A stretch of DNA of 47,565 nucleotides from Clostridiales bacterium CHKCI006 (GTDB taxonomy: Bacteria; Bacillota_I; Bacilli_A; Erysipelotrichales; Coprobacillaceae). The translations under genes and the position numbers were made by a program. This document shows, piece by piece, positions 10,134 to 17,312 of the stretch. Below the pieces are notes generated by a model, which saw only the letters and a program-made list of their open reading frames with translations, had not been told where the DNA came from and did no database searches. Every line of letters starts with the position of its first letter. Position 1 is the stretch's first letter. The stretch is taken from the NCBI GenBank assembly GCA_900018345.1, contig FCNA01000007.1, positions 1 through 47,565 on the forward strand, read 5' to 3'.

Positions 10134-10856
10134 TTATAAACGCTGATAGTCTTCCGGGTTCAATAAGCTGGCTGCATCTTCATCACAGATGACGGTGCAG
10201 TTTGGATGCAGCTTGAGGACGGTTGCCGGAATCTCATTGCTGATTGGGCTATCTAAGACCTTCTTTAAGATTTCAGCTTTTTCTTTCCCGTTCACGATCA
10301 TGACAAGATGTTTCACACGCATCAGGCTCTTTGGTCCCATGGTGAGATCATATGGCTGCTGTGGACGCTCTGGATAACCAACCGGATTCAGTTTTAATTT
10401 ATCCGTATGTAAGACACGATAGGTGTAGCTGTCTAATGGTGTTGTTCTTGGGCAGTTGCCGCAGAAATGGCCATCCCAGCCTAGCCCGATCACCATGACA
10501 TCAATACCGCCGGCCTGCCGGATCTCGTCATCATAAGTTTCCCAGTTATCCGCTGTCGTAATGTGGACGCGTTCATCCGGAATGTTGGCTGGACCAAAGA
10601 AAAGCTCCTGCATTTCTTTCCAGTTTCCGCCATGGCTGCCATCTTCATATGGCGCATCATCAAACAGATAATACTGGATATCCTTGAATTTCTCCTGATC
10701 TTTGACATACGGAATCATCATTTTGTACATCGTACGAGGTGAACGTCCGGAAGTCAAAGAGATATTGACCCGTTTGTCCTGCATCATGGCACCTAAAAGG
10801 ATCATCATGGCACTTTCGCTCATTTTTTCTTCATTTTTTTCGATAATCAGTTTCAT
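10134..10856 (-). CDS. Glucosamine-6-phosphate deaminase-like (NagB family) protein
   Basis: A 240-residue member of the NagB/6-phosphogluconolactonase fold. NagB converts glucosamine-6-phosphate to fructose-6-phosphate and ammonia. The protein keeps LTSGRSPRTMY (34-44, sugar-phosphate loop), FDD (65-67) and GLGWDGHFCGNCP with D128 and H130. The DGHFCGN form differs from the classic DGHIAFNEP and resembles YieK-type proteins of uncertain substrate. The ATG at 10856 has GGAGGG about 5 nt upstream, and a sigma-A promoter precedes it. Together with murQ it fits conversion of amino sugars into glycolysis, though nagA is not here. Confidence 0.85.
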   Translation of the reverse strand: MKLIIEKNEEKMSESAMMILLGAMMQDKRVNISLTSGRSPRTMYKMMIPYVKDQEKFKDIQYYLFDDAPYEDGSHGGNWKEMQELFFGPANIPDERVHITTADNWETYDDEIRQAGGIDVMVIGLGWDGHFCGNCPRTTPLDSYTYRVLHTDKLKLNPVGYPERPQQPYDLTMGPKSLMRVKHLVMIVNGKEKAEILKKVLDSPISNEIPATVLKLHPNCTVICDEDAASLLNPEDYQRL

Positions 10857-10893
10857 AGTTACCCTCCATTCTAAACCGCTTTCATCTAATTTA

Positions 10894-10922
10894 AGTATAG
10901 CTAGAATTTCGCAAGCGGTCAA
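10894..10922 (-). promoter_or_regulatory. Sigma-A promoter for the nagB-like/murQ unit
   Basis: On the minus strand TTGACC (10917-10922) and TATACT (10894-10899) are 17 bp apart. Transcription would start about 30 nt before the nagB-like start codon. Confidence 0.75.
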
Positions 10923-10924
10923 GC

Positions 10925-10951
10925 AAAACTCTATTCCCAAAGGAGAGTTTT
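10925..10951. promoter_or_regulatory. Dyad in the nagB-like/MerR divergent region
   Basis: AAAACTCT (10925-10932) and AGAGTTTT (10944-10951) form a perfect inverted repeat with an 11-bp spacer. It lies just upstream of the nagB-like -35 box and upstream of the MerR start. ACTCTATTCC within it recurs at 11827-11836. This is a candidate MerR binding site. Confidence 0.6.
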
Positions 10952-10977
10952 GTGTTAGAATGAAAGGGGTGAGACAA

Positions 10978-11814
10978 ATGCCAAAACTCAGTATCGGTCA
11001 GATGGCAAAAATGAATCAGATCAGCGTGCAGACCTTACGTCTATATGATAAGATGGGCTTATTGCAGCCGGCTTATATTAATCAGGAGACAGGCTATCGC
11101 TATTATGATATGAAACAGAACGCGACCTTGGATATGATTCAATATATGAAAGGGGCCGGGATGACCTTAAAAGAGATCAGCCATGTTTTTGAACAGAAGG
11201 ACTATTCGTTATTAAATCGTATGCTGCAAAACCATCTGCATCAAATCGATCAGGAGGTCGAAGCGCTGCATTTAAAACAGAAGGCCATTCAGCGCATGAT
11301 TTGCAGTTATGATCGCTATTTGAAATCCCCGCCTGATGGCGTCATGACGCTGGAATATATTGAAGAGCGAAAGATCTATTCTCATATGACCACCATTAAT
11401 TTCTATGAAGAAGGGATCGAAGCTTATGAGAATATTCTGCTTCAGTTAAAACAGGAGATGAAGAAGCACGGGGTGTCTGAGTATTACTATTACAATGCTG
11501 GTACGACGATCTTCATTGATGATTTTCTAGCGAAACGCACGGTTTCCCAGGAAATATTTGTCTTTGTGGATAAGGACTGTCAAAGTCAATATTTACAGAT
11601 CCTCCCAGCGAATCTTTATGTGTGTATGTATTGTGATGATTTTGATAAAGAGAAGGATTATATTCCTCAGATCCATCAATATTTACAGGATCATGACCTG
11701 AAAATGATAGGTGATTATATTTGTGAAGTAGTGACTGAGCTGCCTAGGAACAAAGGCCAGAAACGTGAAATGTTCTTACGTCTGCAGGTTCCGGTTGAAT
11801 TTGTGAAAAAATAA
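10978..11814 (+). CDS. MerR-family regulator with effector-binding domain
   Basis: A 278-residue protein with an N-terminal MerR winged helix (SIGQMAKMNQISVQTLRLYDKMGLL), the DNA-binding wing ending TGYRYYD, a coiled-coil linker (about 85-120) and a C-terminal GyrI/BmrR-like effector domain. Such regulators bend DNA at promoters with long spacers and respond to small organic ligands. The ATG at 10978 has AAAGGGG 8 nt upstream. Its own upstream region and the promoter of the downstream dehydrogenase share ACTCTATTCC, so the next gene is the likely target and autoregulation is plausible. The ligand is unknown. Confidence 0.9.
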   Translation: MPKLSIGQMAKMNQISVQTLRLYDKMGLLQPAYINQETGYRYYDMKQNATLDMIQYMKGAGMTLKEISHVFEQKDYSLLNRMLQNHLHQIDQEVEALHLKQKAIQRMICSYDRYLKSPPDGVMTLEYIEERKIYSHMTTINFYEEGIEAYENILLQLKQEMKKHGVSEYYYYNAGTTIFIDDFLAKRTVSQEIFVFVDKDCQSQYLQILPANLYVCMYCDDFDKEKDYIPQIHQYLQDHDLKMIGDYICEVVTELPRNKGQKREMFLRLQVPVEFVKK

Positions 11815-11823
11815 TCATTCTTC

Positions 11824-11850
11824 TTGACTCTATTCCGACAATATACTTTA
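11824..11850 (+). promoter_or_regulatory. Promoter of the dehydrogenase gene with MerR-like box
   Basis: TTGACT (11824-11829) overlaps ACTCTATTCC (11827-11836), which is also found in the MerR upstream dyad. A TATCAT -10 candidate lies 19 bp on, the long spacer typical of MerR-controlled promoters. The -10 choice is not unique. Confidence 0.5.
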
Positions 11851-11896
11851 TCATAATAGTAGATAATAAAAGCACACAGAGGAATGGAGGATCGTT

Positions 11897-12931
11897 ATGG
11901 AAAAAGAAAAAATCAGAGTTGTGCAGTATGGTTGCGGTAAGATGGCGAAATACACGTTGCGTTATCTTTATGAAAAAGGTGCCGAAATAGTGGGAGCCAT
12001 TGATGTCAATCCGGAAGTGGTTGGCATGGACGTTGGCGATTACGCTGAATTAGGTGTGAAGACAGGCGTGATCATTTCCAGTGATGCAGACGCTGTTTTA
12101 GATAGCTGCGATGCAGATATTGCCGTTGTGACTTTATTCAGTTTTGTGGAAGATTGCTATGAGATGTTTGAAAAATGCGTCACGCGTGGGATCAATGTCA
12201 TTACGACTTGTGAAGAAGCCATCTATCCATGGACGACGGCTTCTAAGCTCACGAATCAATTAGATCGTCTGGCTAAGGAAAATGGTTGTACGATCGTGGG
12301 CAGCGGGATGCAGGATATCTTCTGGATCAATATGGTTGCCGGTGTTGCCGCAGGCTGTCATACGATCAAAAAGATCGAAGGTGCTGTCAGCTATAATGTT
12401 GAGGACTATGGCTTAGCGCTGGCTAAGGCGCATGGTGCTGGCTTCACTCCAGAACAGTTTGAAGCAGAAGTGGCCCATCCAACCGAAGTGGTGCCATCCT
12501 ACGTATGGAATTCAAATGAAGCCTTAGCGAATAAACTAGGCTTAACGATTATTTCTAACACACAGAAATGTGTTCCATATTTCTATGATGAAGATCTGTA
12601 TTCAGCGACTTTAGGGGAAACGATTCCTAAAGGAAACTGTATTGGGATGAGTGCGGTTGTCACAACAGAAACTTATCAGGGAATCACTTTGGAAACACAG
12701 TGTATTGGTAAGGTTTATGGTCCAGATGATGGCGATATGTGTGACTGGAAGATCATCGGTGAACCGGATGTCGAGTTCCATGTGGTGAAACCTGCCACCG
12801 TTGAACATACTTGTGCAACGATCGTAAACCGTATCCCAACGGTTCTGAGTGCACCAGCAGGCTATATTACAGCTGAAAAACTGGATGAATTAGCTTATCT
12901 GACTTATCCAATGCATTTATATTTAGACTAA
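11897..12931 (+). CDS. NAD(P)-dependent dihydrodipicolinate-reductase-like dehydrogenase
   Basis: A 344-residue cytoplasmic oxidoreductase with an N-terminal Rossmann fold ([18 protein letters not shown], about 7-24; acidic end of the second strand at AIDVNP). It belongs to the family holding dihydrodipicolinate reductase-like enzymes and 2,4-diaminopentanoate dehydrogenase. The latter acts in clostridial ornithine fermentation; whether this protein shares that substrate is unclear, as no ornithine genes are nearby. The C-terminal half supplies the substrate site ([22 protein letters not shown]). The ATG at 11897 follows GGAGG. It lies directly downstream of a MerR gene and is its probable target. 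Confidence 0.8.
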   Translation: MEKEKIRVVQYGCGKMAKYTLRYLYEKGAEIVGAIDVNPEVVGMDVGDYAELGVKTGVIISSDADAVLDSCDADIAVVTLFSFVEDCYEMFEKCVTRGINVITTCEEAIYPWTTASKLTNQLDRLAKENGCTIVGSGMQDIFWINMVAGVAAGCHTIKKIEGAVSYNVEDYGLALAKAHGAGFTPEQFEAEVAHPTEVVPSYVWNSNEALANKLGLTIISNTQKCVPYFYDEDLYSATLGETIPKGNCIGMSAVVTTETYQGITLETQCIGKVYGPDDGDMCDWKIIGEPDVEFHVVKPATVEHTCATIVNRIPTVLSAPAGYITAEKLDELAYLTYPMHLYLD

Positions 12932-12941
12932 ATTAGCATTC

Positions 12942-12975
12942 GAGTTATCCGCAAACATGTGGATAACTCTTTTTT
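12942..12975 (+). terminator. Intrinsic terminator after the dehydrogenase
   Basis: GAGTTATCC and GGATAACTC form a perfect 9-bp stem, followed by TTTTTT. Confidence 0.92.
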
Positions 12976-13035
12976 CAATGCTTCAATCGTCCATTGAATC
13001 AGCCATAGGGTGGAAAACAGCGTCGTCATAAAAAG

Positions 13036-13067
13036 AAAAAGGAGAACGATATCGCTGATCATTCTCC
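13036..13067 (-). terminator. Terminator overlapping the HxlR gene end
   Basis: GGAGAA and TTCTCC with inner GAT/ATC pairs form a hairpin. On the minus strand it is followed by TTTTTC. It overlaps the last codons of the HxlR gene. Confidence 0.7.
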
Positions 13068-13391
13068 CTGATTTTGATTGAGATATTGTAGTCCCCAGGT
13101 TTCCATGGACTGAATGATGGGCTTCATGGAGCGCCCCAAATCGCTGAGGGCATATTCTACATGGGGTGGTACCTCCGGAAAAACAGTTCGTGTGATGAGC
13201 CCATCTTTTTCCATCGAACGCAAACTATCGGTTAACACCTTTTGGCTGATGCCTTCCAGGTCTTTTCGCAGTTCGTTAAAGCGCCAGGGACGAGCCATGA
13301 GATTGCGTAAAATCAATAATTTCCATTTGCTTCCAATGAGCTGAACGGTCGTTGCGACGGGACAGACAGGCATATTTTCTTTTGCAATCAT
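13059..13391 (-). CDS. HxlR-family transcriptional regulator
   Basis: A 110-residue winged-helix protein with the family's N-terminal CPV motif (VCPVATTVQLIGSKWKLLIL), helix-turn-helix (RFNELRKDLEGISQKVLTDSLRSME) and beta-wing (GLITRTVFPEVPPHVEYALSDLG). HxlR proteins often sense reactive electrophiles or redox stress through this cysteine and control a divergent oxidoreductase. I chose the ATG at 13391, about 8 nt after GGAGG; the ATG at 13406 overlaps the ribosome-binding site. A sigma-A promoter lies upstream. No intact divergent target remains, only a 40-codon ORF. Confidence 0.92.
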   Translation of the reverse strand: MIAKENMPVCPVATTVQLIGSKWKLLILRNLMARPWRFNELRKDLEGISQKVLTDSLRSMEKDGLITRTVFPEVPPHVEYALSDLGRSMKPIIQSMETWGLQYLNQNQGE

Positions 13392-13431
13392 GAATCTTCC
13401 CTCCATTCATTTCCAGTTGTCGTCTATATTT

Positions 13432-13460
13432 ATTATAGGATACGATCCCCCTTTTTGCAA
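13432..13460 (-). promoter_or_regulatory. Sigma-A promoter of the HxlR gene
   Basis: On the minus strand TTGCAA (13455-13460) and TATAAT (13432-13437) are separated by 17 bp. Confidence 0.8.
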
Positions 13461-13505
13461 GAAATCTAACATCGTTGCATATGATCAAAATAAACAGGAG
13501 GATCG

Positions 13506-13628
13506 ATGCTTCGTGCATGGTTAATCGGTGAGGTCATCCTATTTGTAAGCCACCGGGCAAAGGTCTCGCATGAGAAGCACCTGTTTACGCCAGCAGTCAA
13601 AAAGAGAAAGTCCCCTACAGTGAAGTGA
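13506..13628 (+). CDS. Possible 40-residue ORF divergent from HxlR
   Basis: ATG at 13506 follows AGGAGG by 4 nt and opens a 40-codon frame starting MLRAWLIGEVILF and ending in a basic tail (VKKRKSPTVK). HxlR genes usually face an oxidoreductase, so this may be the relic of one or a genuine small protein. No similarity is recognised. Confidence 0.25.
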   Translation: MLRAWLIGEVILFVSHRAKVSHEKHLFTPAVKKRKSPTVK

Positions 13629-13663
13629 AAAAAATGTGCTATAATAATGTTCGAGGTGGTGTT

Positions 13664-14374
13664 ATGAGTAAGTATACGTTGATATATCGAGATTTGCTGG
13701 ATATGATGAGATCTGGAGAGATCGCGGCCTATTCCTACTTGCCTAGTGAGAATGAATTGATGAAAATTTATGGTGCTTCGCGAGATACCATTCGCAAGGC
13801 TTTGAACTTATTACTCCAGGACGGCTATATCCAAAAGCAGAAAGGGAAAGGATCACTGGTTCTTGAACAAAATAAGATTGCTTTTCCGGTTTCCGGGCTG
13901 ACAAGCTTTAAAGAACTGGCAGGAACCATGCATGCTTCAGTACAAACAGATGTGCACTGCTTTGAAAAGATCGTCGCAGATACACATTTAAAACAGGAAC
14001 TCTATATGGACCAGGGCGAGGTTTATCATATCGAAAGAATTCGCGAGATCGATGGAGAAAAAGTTATCCTGGATACAGATTATATCAATGCCAAGATCAT
14101 TCCTGGTCTGACAGAAGAGATTGCCGGCGATTCTATCTATGAATATATAGAAAAAGTCTTGAAGTTAAAGGTCTCTTTTGCCAGAAAAGAAATTACGGTT
14201 CATCCGGCTTCATCTCATGAACGCCAGTTGTTAGATATGGCTGACCATGATTTACTGGTTTGTGTCAAGACATACGCCTATTTAGATGATGCAACACTCT
14301 TTCAATATACTGAATCCAAACATCGCCCGGATAAATTCCGCTTCGTAGAATTTGCCCGCAGAAGTCCCGTTTAG
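13664..14374 (+). CDS. treR: GntR/UTRA trehalose operon regulator TreR-like
   Basis: A 236-residue repressor with an N-terminal GntR winged helix (YSYLPSENELMKIYGASRD, RKALNLLLQDGYIQ) and a C-terminal UTRA sugar-phosphate-binding domain (about 85-230; VYHIERIREIDGEKVILD). TreR of Bacillus binds trehalose-6-phosphate and releases the tre operator. The ATG at 13664 has AGGTGG 4 nt upstream and is preferred to an upstream ATG with no site; TATAAT lies at 13640-13645. The next gene encodes trehalose-6-phosphate hydrolase behind two palindromic boxes, which supports the assignment. A terminator separates the two. Confidence 0.85.
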   Translation: MSKYTLIYRDLLDMMRSGEIAAYSYLPSENELMKIYGASRDTIRKALNLLLQDGYIQKQKGKGSLVLEQNKIAFPVSGLTSFKELAGTMHASVQTDVHCFEKIVADTHLKQELYMDQGEVYHIERIREIDGEKVILDTDYINAKIIPGLTEEIAGDSIYEYIEKVLKLKVSFARKEITVHPASSHERQLLDMADHDLLVCVKTYAYLDDATLFQYTESKHRPDKFRFVEFARRSPV

Positions 14375-14456
14375 AAGTCAAAATCAATCGTGTGACAACT
14401 GAAGCAATCAGCGATAAGAAAGTGATCCTGAGCTTCAGTGCCCAATTTGACAGATC

Positions 14457-14487
14457 AATCAGTTACGACAGTAGCTGATTTTTTTTT
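14457..14487 (+). terminator. Intrinsic terminator after treR
   Basis: ATCAGTTAC and GTAGCTGAT form a 9-bp stem with one G-T pair and a GACA loop, followed by a long T-run. Confidence 0.88.
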
Positions 14488-14542
14488 GGCTGATCGTGCG
14501 GTCTAAAGGGTTCAAAGCGTAGACAGTCAGCTTTGTTTAATC

Positions 14543-14592
14543 TTGACAAACATATATGTATCCGTTAGAATAAACCTGTCTAACATATACGT
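14543..14592 (+). promoter_or_regulatory. treC promoter with twin TreR-like operators
   Basis: TTGACA (14543-14548) and TAGAAT (14566-14571) are 17 bp apart. A perfect palindrome ACATATATGT (14550-14559) fills the spacer and a near copy ACATATACGT (14583-14592) lies 33 bp on, about three helical turns. This fits cooperative repression by the neighbouring TreR. Confidence 0.8.
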
Positions 14593-14651
14593 ACAAGTTT
14601 AAAGTGTGGTTTAGAACGAAACTTTTTTCAATGGGAAAGGATATGAGGAAA

Positions 14652-16289
14652 ATGGCTAATTTTCATGATAAGGTTGTCTATCAGATCTATCCAAAATCAT
14701 TCTGTGATACGAATCATGATGGGTTGGGAGATATTAAAGGAGTGACATCGAAGCTCGATTATCTGGCTTATTTAGGTGTCGATTATTTATGGTTAAATCC
14801 TTTTTTCGTTTCTCCGCAAAAGGATGGCGGCTACGATATTACGGATTATCGAAAGATCGATCCTGCCTATGGCACCATGGAGGATCTGGAGGAACTGATT
14901 GCTGAAGCGAAAAAACGGCATATTTATCTGATGTTTGATATGGTGTTCAATCATACTTCAACGACGCATGACTGGTTTAAGCAAGCTTTAACGGGAAATG
15001 AAAAATACCAGCAGTACTATTATTTTGTCAAGGGCAAGGAAGATGGCTCCATGCCTACTAACTGGGAGTCCAAGTTCGGCGGTCCGGTATGGCAATATGT
15101 TGAAGATCTGGATGCATACTATTTACATCTCTTTGATCCTACCCAGGCAGATCTGAACTGGAAAAATCCTGAGGTGCGCCAGGAACTGGCAGATATCGTG
15201 AATTTCTGGATTGATAAAGGAGTCAAAGGGTTCCGTTTTGATGTCATCAATTTAATTGATAAAGTGGCTTTTGAGGATGATTTCGAAGGGGTCGGCAAAC
15301 GCTTCTATACAGATGGTCCGCTGGTTCATTCGTATCTGCATGAATTAAATCGACGTTCCTTTGGTCAACATGAGGATATCGTGACAGTAGGGGAAATGTC
15401 CGCTACCAGCATTACGAACTGTGTCGGTTATACGAAGCCGGAGAATCAGGAGCTCCAGATGACCTTTCAATTTCATCATCTCAAAGTCGATTATCAGAAT
15501 AAAGAGAAATGGACACATATGCCCTTTGATTTTCAGGAGCTCAAGCAGCTGTTGAATGACTGGCAGACAGGCATGGAGAAGGGGCAGGGCTGGAATGCCT
15601 TGTTCTGGAACTGCCATGATCAGCCGCGTTCTGTCTCCCGTTTTGGAAATGATAAAGAATATCATAAAGAATCCGCAAAAATGCTGGCAACAGTGATGCA
15701 TATGCAAAGAGGAACACCCTACATCTATCAGGGCGAGGAAATCGGGATGACGAATAATTACTTTACGGATATCCATCAGTATCGTGATGTGGAAAGCATT
15801 AACTATTACCATATTTTAAAAGAGAGGGGCTTAAGCGAAGAAGAAGTTCAGCAGATCCTACAGGACAAGTCCAGAGATAATGCTCGTTCCCCGATGCAAT
15901 GGACAAGGGACGGCGGATTCTCAGATGTCGAACCTTGGATGGAGATGAATCCCAATCACGTGACGATCAATGTGGAAGATAGTATCCAGGATGCTGATTC
16001 GATCCTTCACTATTATCGTCGACTGATCCAACTTAGAAAACAGTATCCCATTATCAGTGAAGGCAGCTATGAACCAATTTTGCCTGATCATCCCTCTATC
16101 TATGCCTTTAAGCGGACTTATCAGAACGAAGTGATGATTGTTCTGAATCATTTTTATGATAAAGAAGTTCAGCTGTCATTGGATGGTATCGAAGATTATG
16201 AGGTGTTGATTTCCAATTATCCTTCTCACACATTGACACCTAAGCTAGTCTTAAGACCATATGAGAGCCTGGTCCTCTATAAAAAATAA
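14652..16289 (+). CDS. treC: Trehalose-6-phosphate hydrolase (alpha,alpha-phosphotrehalase)
   Basis: A GH13 enzyme of 545 residues, close to the length of Bacillus TreA. It hydrolyses trehalose-6-phosphate from a PTS to glucose and glucose-6-phosphate. VVYQIYPKSF opens the barrel. The nucleophile is D197 (GFRFDVIN), the acid/base E248 (TVGEMS) and the third carboxylate D323 (NCHDQPR). I chose the ATG at 14652 from family alignment; an ATG at 14643 sits too close to AAAGG, and the GTG at 14604 gives an atypical N-terminus. It is controlled by the twin operators upstream. No treP-type transporter is in the window, so uptake must be encoded elsewhere. Other oligo-1,6-glucosidases are similar, but the TreR neighbour favours TreC. 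Confidence 0.88.
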   Translation: MANFHDKVVYQIYPKSFCDTNHDGLGDIKGVTSKLDYLAYLGVDYLWLNPFFVSPQKDGGYDITDYRKIDPAYGTMEDLEELIAEAKKRHIYLMFDMVFNHTSTTHDWFKQALTGNEKYQQYYYFVKGKEDGSMPTNWESKFGGPVWQYVEDLDAYYLHLFDPTQADLNWKNPEVRQELADIVNFWIDKGVKGFRFDVINLIDKVAFEDDFEGVGKRFYTDGPLVHSYLHELNRRSFGQHEDIVTVGEMSATSITNCVGYTKPENQELQMTFQFHHLKVDYQNKEKWTHMPFDFQELKQLLNDWQTGMEKGQGWNALFWNCHDQPRSVSRFGNDKEYHKESAKMLATVMHMQRGTPYIYQGEEIGMTNNYFTDIHQYRDVESINYYHILKERGLSEEEVQQILQDKSRDNARSPMQWTRDGGFSDVEPWMEMNPNHVTINVEDSIQDADSILHYYRRLIQLRKQYPIISEGSYEPILPDHPSIYAFKRTYQNEVMIVLNHFYDKEVQLSLDGIEDYEVLISNYPSHTLTPKLVLRPYESLVLYKK

Positions 16290-16308
16290 AGATATTTTGT
16301 CAATATTG

Positions 16309-16339
16309 AGATATCCTTCAAAAACAAGGATATCTTTTT
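16309..16339 (+). terminator. Intrinsic terminator after treC
   Basis: AGATATCC and GGATATCT form an 8-bp stem followed by TTTT. Confidence 0.88.
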
Positions 16340-16427
16340 CATTTAACAATTCATAAACATTTCAAAATTAATTTGGAAAACTCCGCTACTTATAATATGC
16401 CTGTCAAATGAAGGAGGCAGAACAAGT

Positions 16428-16799
16428 ATGAAAAAGAAAGATTTTGTAACATTCATTTTAAGTACGATCGGTGGTATTTTATTTGGTTTGGGCATGTGTA
16501 TGGCATTGTTGCCAGAGTGGTATGCGATGACGCAGGGGATCGTGATTGGTGTAGTTGGGTTAGTCGTTTTACTGATCATGGTCTTGGTTCGTCGTAAGAT
16601 GGATGGGAAACCAGCCATTGTCATTAATGGCAAAGCAATTGGGATCACGTTCTTTGGTGTTGTCAGTACGATCATCTTTGGTGTAGGTATGTGTATGACC
16701 ATGATCTGGAATATGATGGTTCCGGGGATTGTCGTTGGTATGATCGGCATTGTCGCTTTACTTTGTCTGATCCCATTCGTCAAAGGTTTAAAGGATTAG
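16428..16799 (+). CDS. Small four-helix membrane protein with internal duplication
   Basis: A 123-residue hydrophobic protein. Two halves each carry FG(L/V)GMCM followed by a second helix starting G(I/M)V(I/V)G, so it looks like a tandem duplication of a two-helix unit. The ATG at 16428 has AAGGAGG 11 nt upstream and TATAAT lies at 16391-16396. It is the first of three closely spaced small genes. I recognise no family and cannot assign a function; a membrane-stress or small transporter-like role is only a guess. Confidence 0.75.
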   Translation: MKKKDFVTFILSTIGGILFGLGMCMALLPEWYAMTQGIVIGVVGLVVLLIMVLVRRKMDGKPAIVINGKAIGITFFGVVSTIIFGVGMCMTMIWNMMVPGIVVGMIGIVALLCLIPFVKGLKD

Positions 16800-16810
16800 G
16801 AGGTCGTGTG

Positions 16811-16897
16811 ATGTCTAAATGGATGGTAAGTGCAGTGGCCGGGATTGTCACCCTGGCAACAGTAGCGATTGTGATTAAGAAAAGAAAGGCTTATTAG
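16811..16897 (+). CDS. 28-residue single-helix membrane microprotein
   Basis: ATG at 16811 lies 7 nt after AGGAGG, which overlaps the stop of the preceding gene. The peptide has one hydrophobic helix (WMVSAVAGIVTLATVAIVI) and a basic tail (KKRKAY). The strong ribosome-binding site, tight spacing and transmembrane composition support a real gene. It could anchor or modulate a partner from the same operon. Confidence 0.65.
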   Translation: MSKWMVSAVAGIVTLATVAIVIKKRKAY

Positions 16898-16908
16898 GAG
16901 GAAATGCA

Positions 16909-17163
16909 ATGGCGAAATCAAAAATAGTAAAAGTAAATGCAAAAATTGCCGAAGAAGTCGTAGGTGGTTATAAGAGAATTGAAGATGGCGTAGTAGGAAG
17001 CTATCAAAAAATTGAAGACAGTGTTGTCGGTGGCTTTACTAAGATGACGGATTATTTTGTCGATCAATTTCTGACACGTGAAGGTGAAAGTGTCGAAGAA
17101 GCCAAGGCTCGCCTGCAAAAAGAACAGCAGGAAAGAGAAAAAAAGCATGAAGCTGGACAATAG
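16909..17163 (+). CDS. 84-residue KIED-repeat protein
   Basis: A small soluble protein with repeated units RIEDGVVGSYQ and KIEDSVVGGFTK (about residues 21-46), preceded by a partial EEVVGGYK and followed by VDQFLTREGESVEEAKARL and a charged coil-like tail. Similar short proteins with VVGGYKKIED repeats occur widely in gut Bacillota, often near redox genes, with no known role to my knowledge. The ATG at 16909 follows AGGAGG by about 7 nt, 11 nt after the microprotein stop, so the three small genes form one operon. It ends at a strong terminator. Confidence 0.85.
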   Translation: MAKSKIVKVNAKIAEEVVGGYKRIEDGVVGSYQKIEDSVVGGFTKMTDYFVDQFLTREGESVEEAKARLQKEQQEREKKHEAGQ

Positions 17164-17173
17164 GTCATGGATC

Positions 17174-17199
17174 AGCGTGCCTGGGGGCATGCTTTTTTT
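17174..17199 (+). terminator. Intrinsic terminator after the small-protein operon
   Basis: AGCGTGCC and GGCATGCT form an 8-bp stem with one wobble pair, followed by TTTTTTT. Confidence 0.9.
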
Positions 17200-17254
17200 G
17201 CCCTTCTTCATCAACGCATTCACAATGCATCAAGATGATTTTTGAAAAAAAGGC

Positions 17255-17285
17255 TTGACCGATAGTTGCTATCGGTTGTTATACT
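17255..17285 (+). promoter_or_regulatory. MerR-type promoter with perfect dyad
   Basis: TTGACC (17255-17260) and TATACT (17280-17285) are 19 bp apart, the stretched spacer typical of MerR-controlled promoters. ACCGATAG-TTG-CTATCGGT (17258-17276) is a perfect inverted repeat inside it. No MerR gene is adjacent; the one at 10978 has a different box. Confidence 0.75.
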
Positions 17286-17312
17286 AAAAGAGAGTAGAGG
17301 AGGAGATCGTGT

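Noticed and set aside
10857-10977. N-terminal extensions of the nagB-like and MerR genes into their shared upstream region
   Set aside because: Both extensions cover promoter and operator sequence, and strong ribosome-binding sites precede the inner ATGs at 10856 and 10978.
15345-15812. 155-codon minus-strand frame inside treC
   Set aside because: It is antisense to conserved GH13 motifs, with no start signal or known family.
16343-16783. 146-codon minus-strand frame opposite the small membrane protein gene
   Set aside because: It is rich in Ile/Pro/Thr from reading hydrophobic codons backwards and has no start signal.
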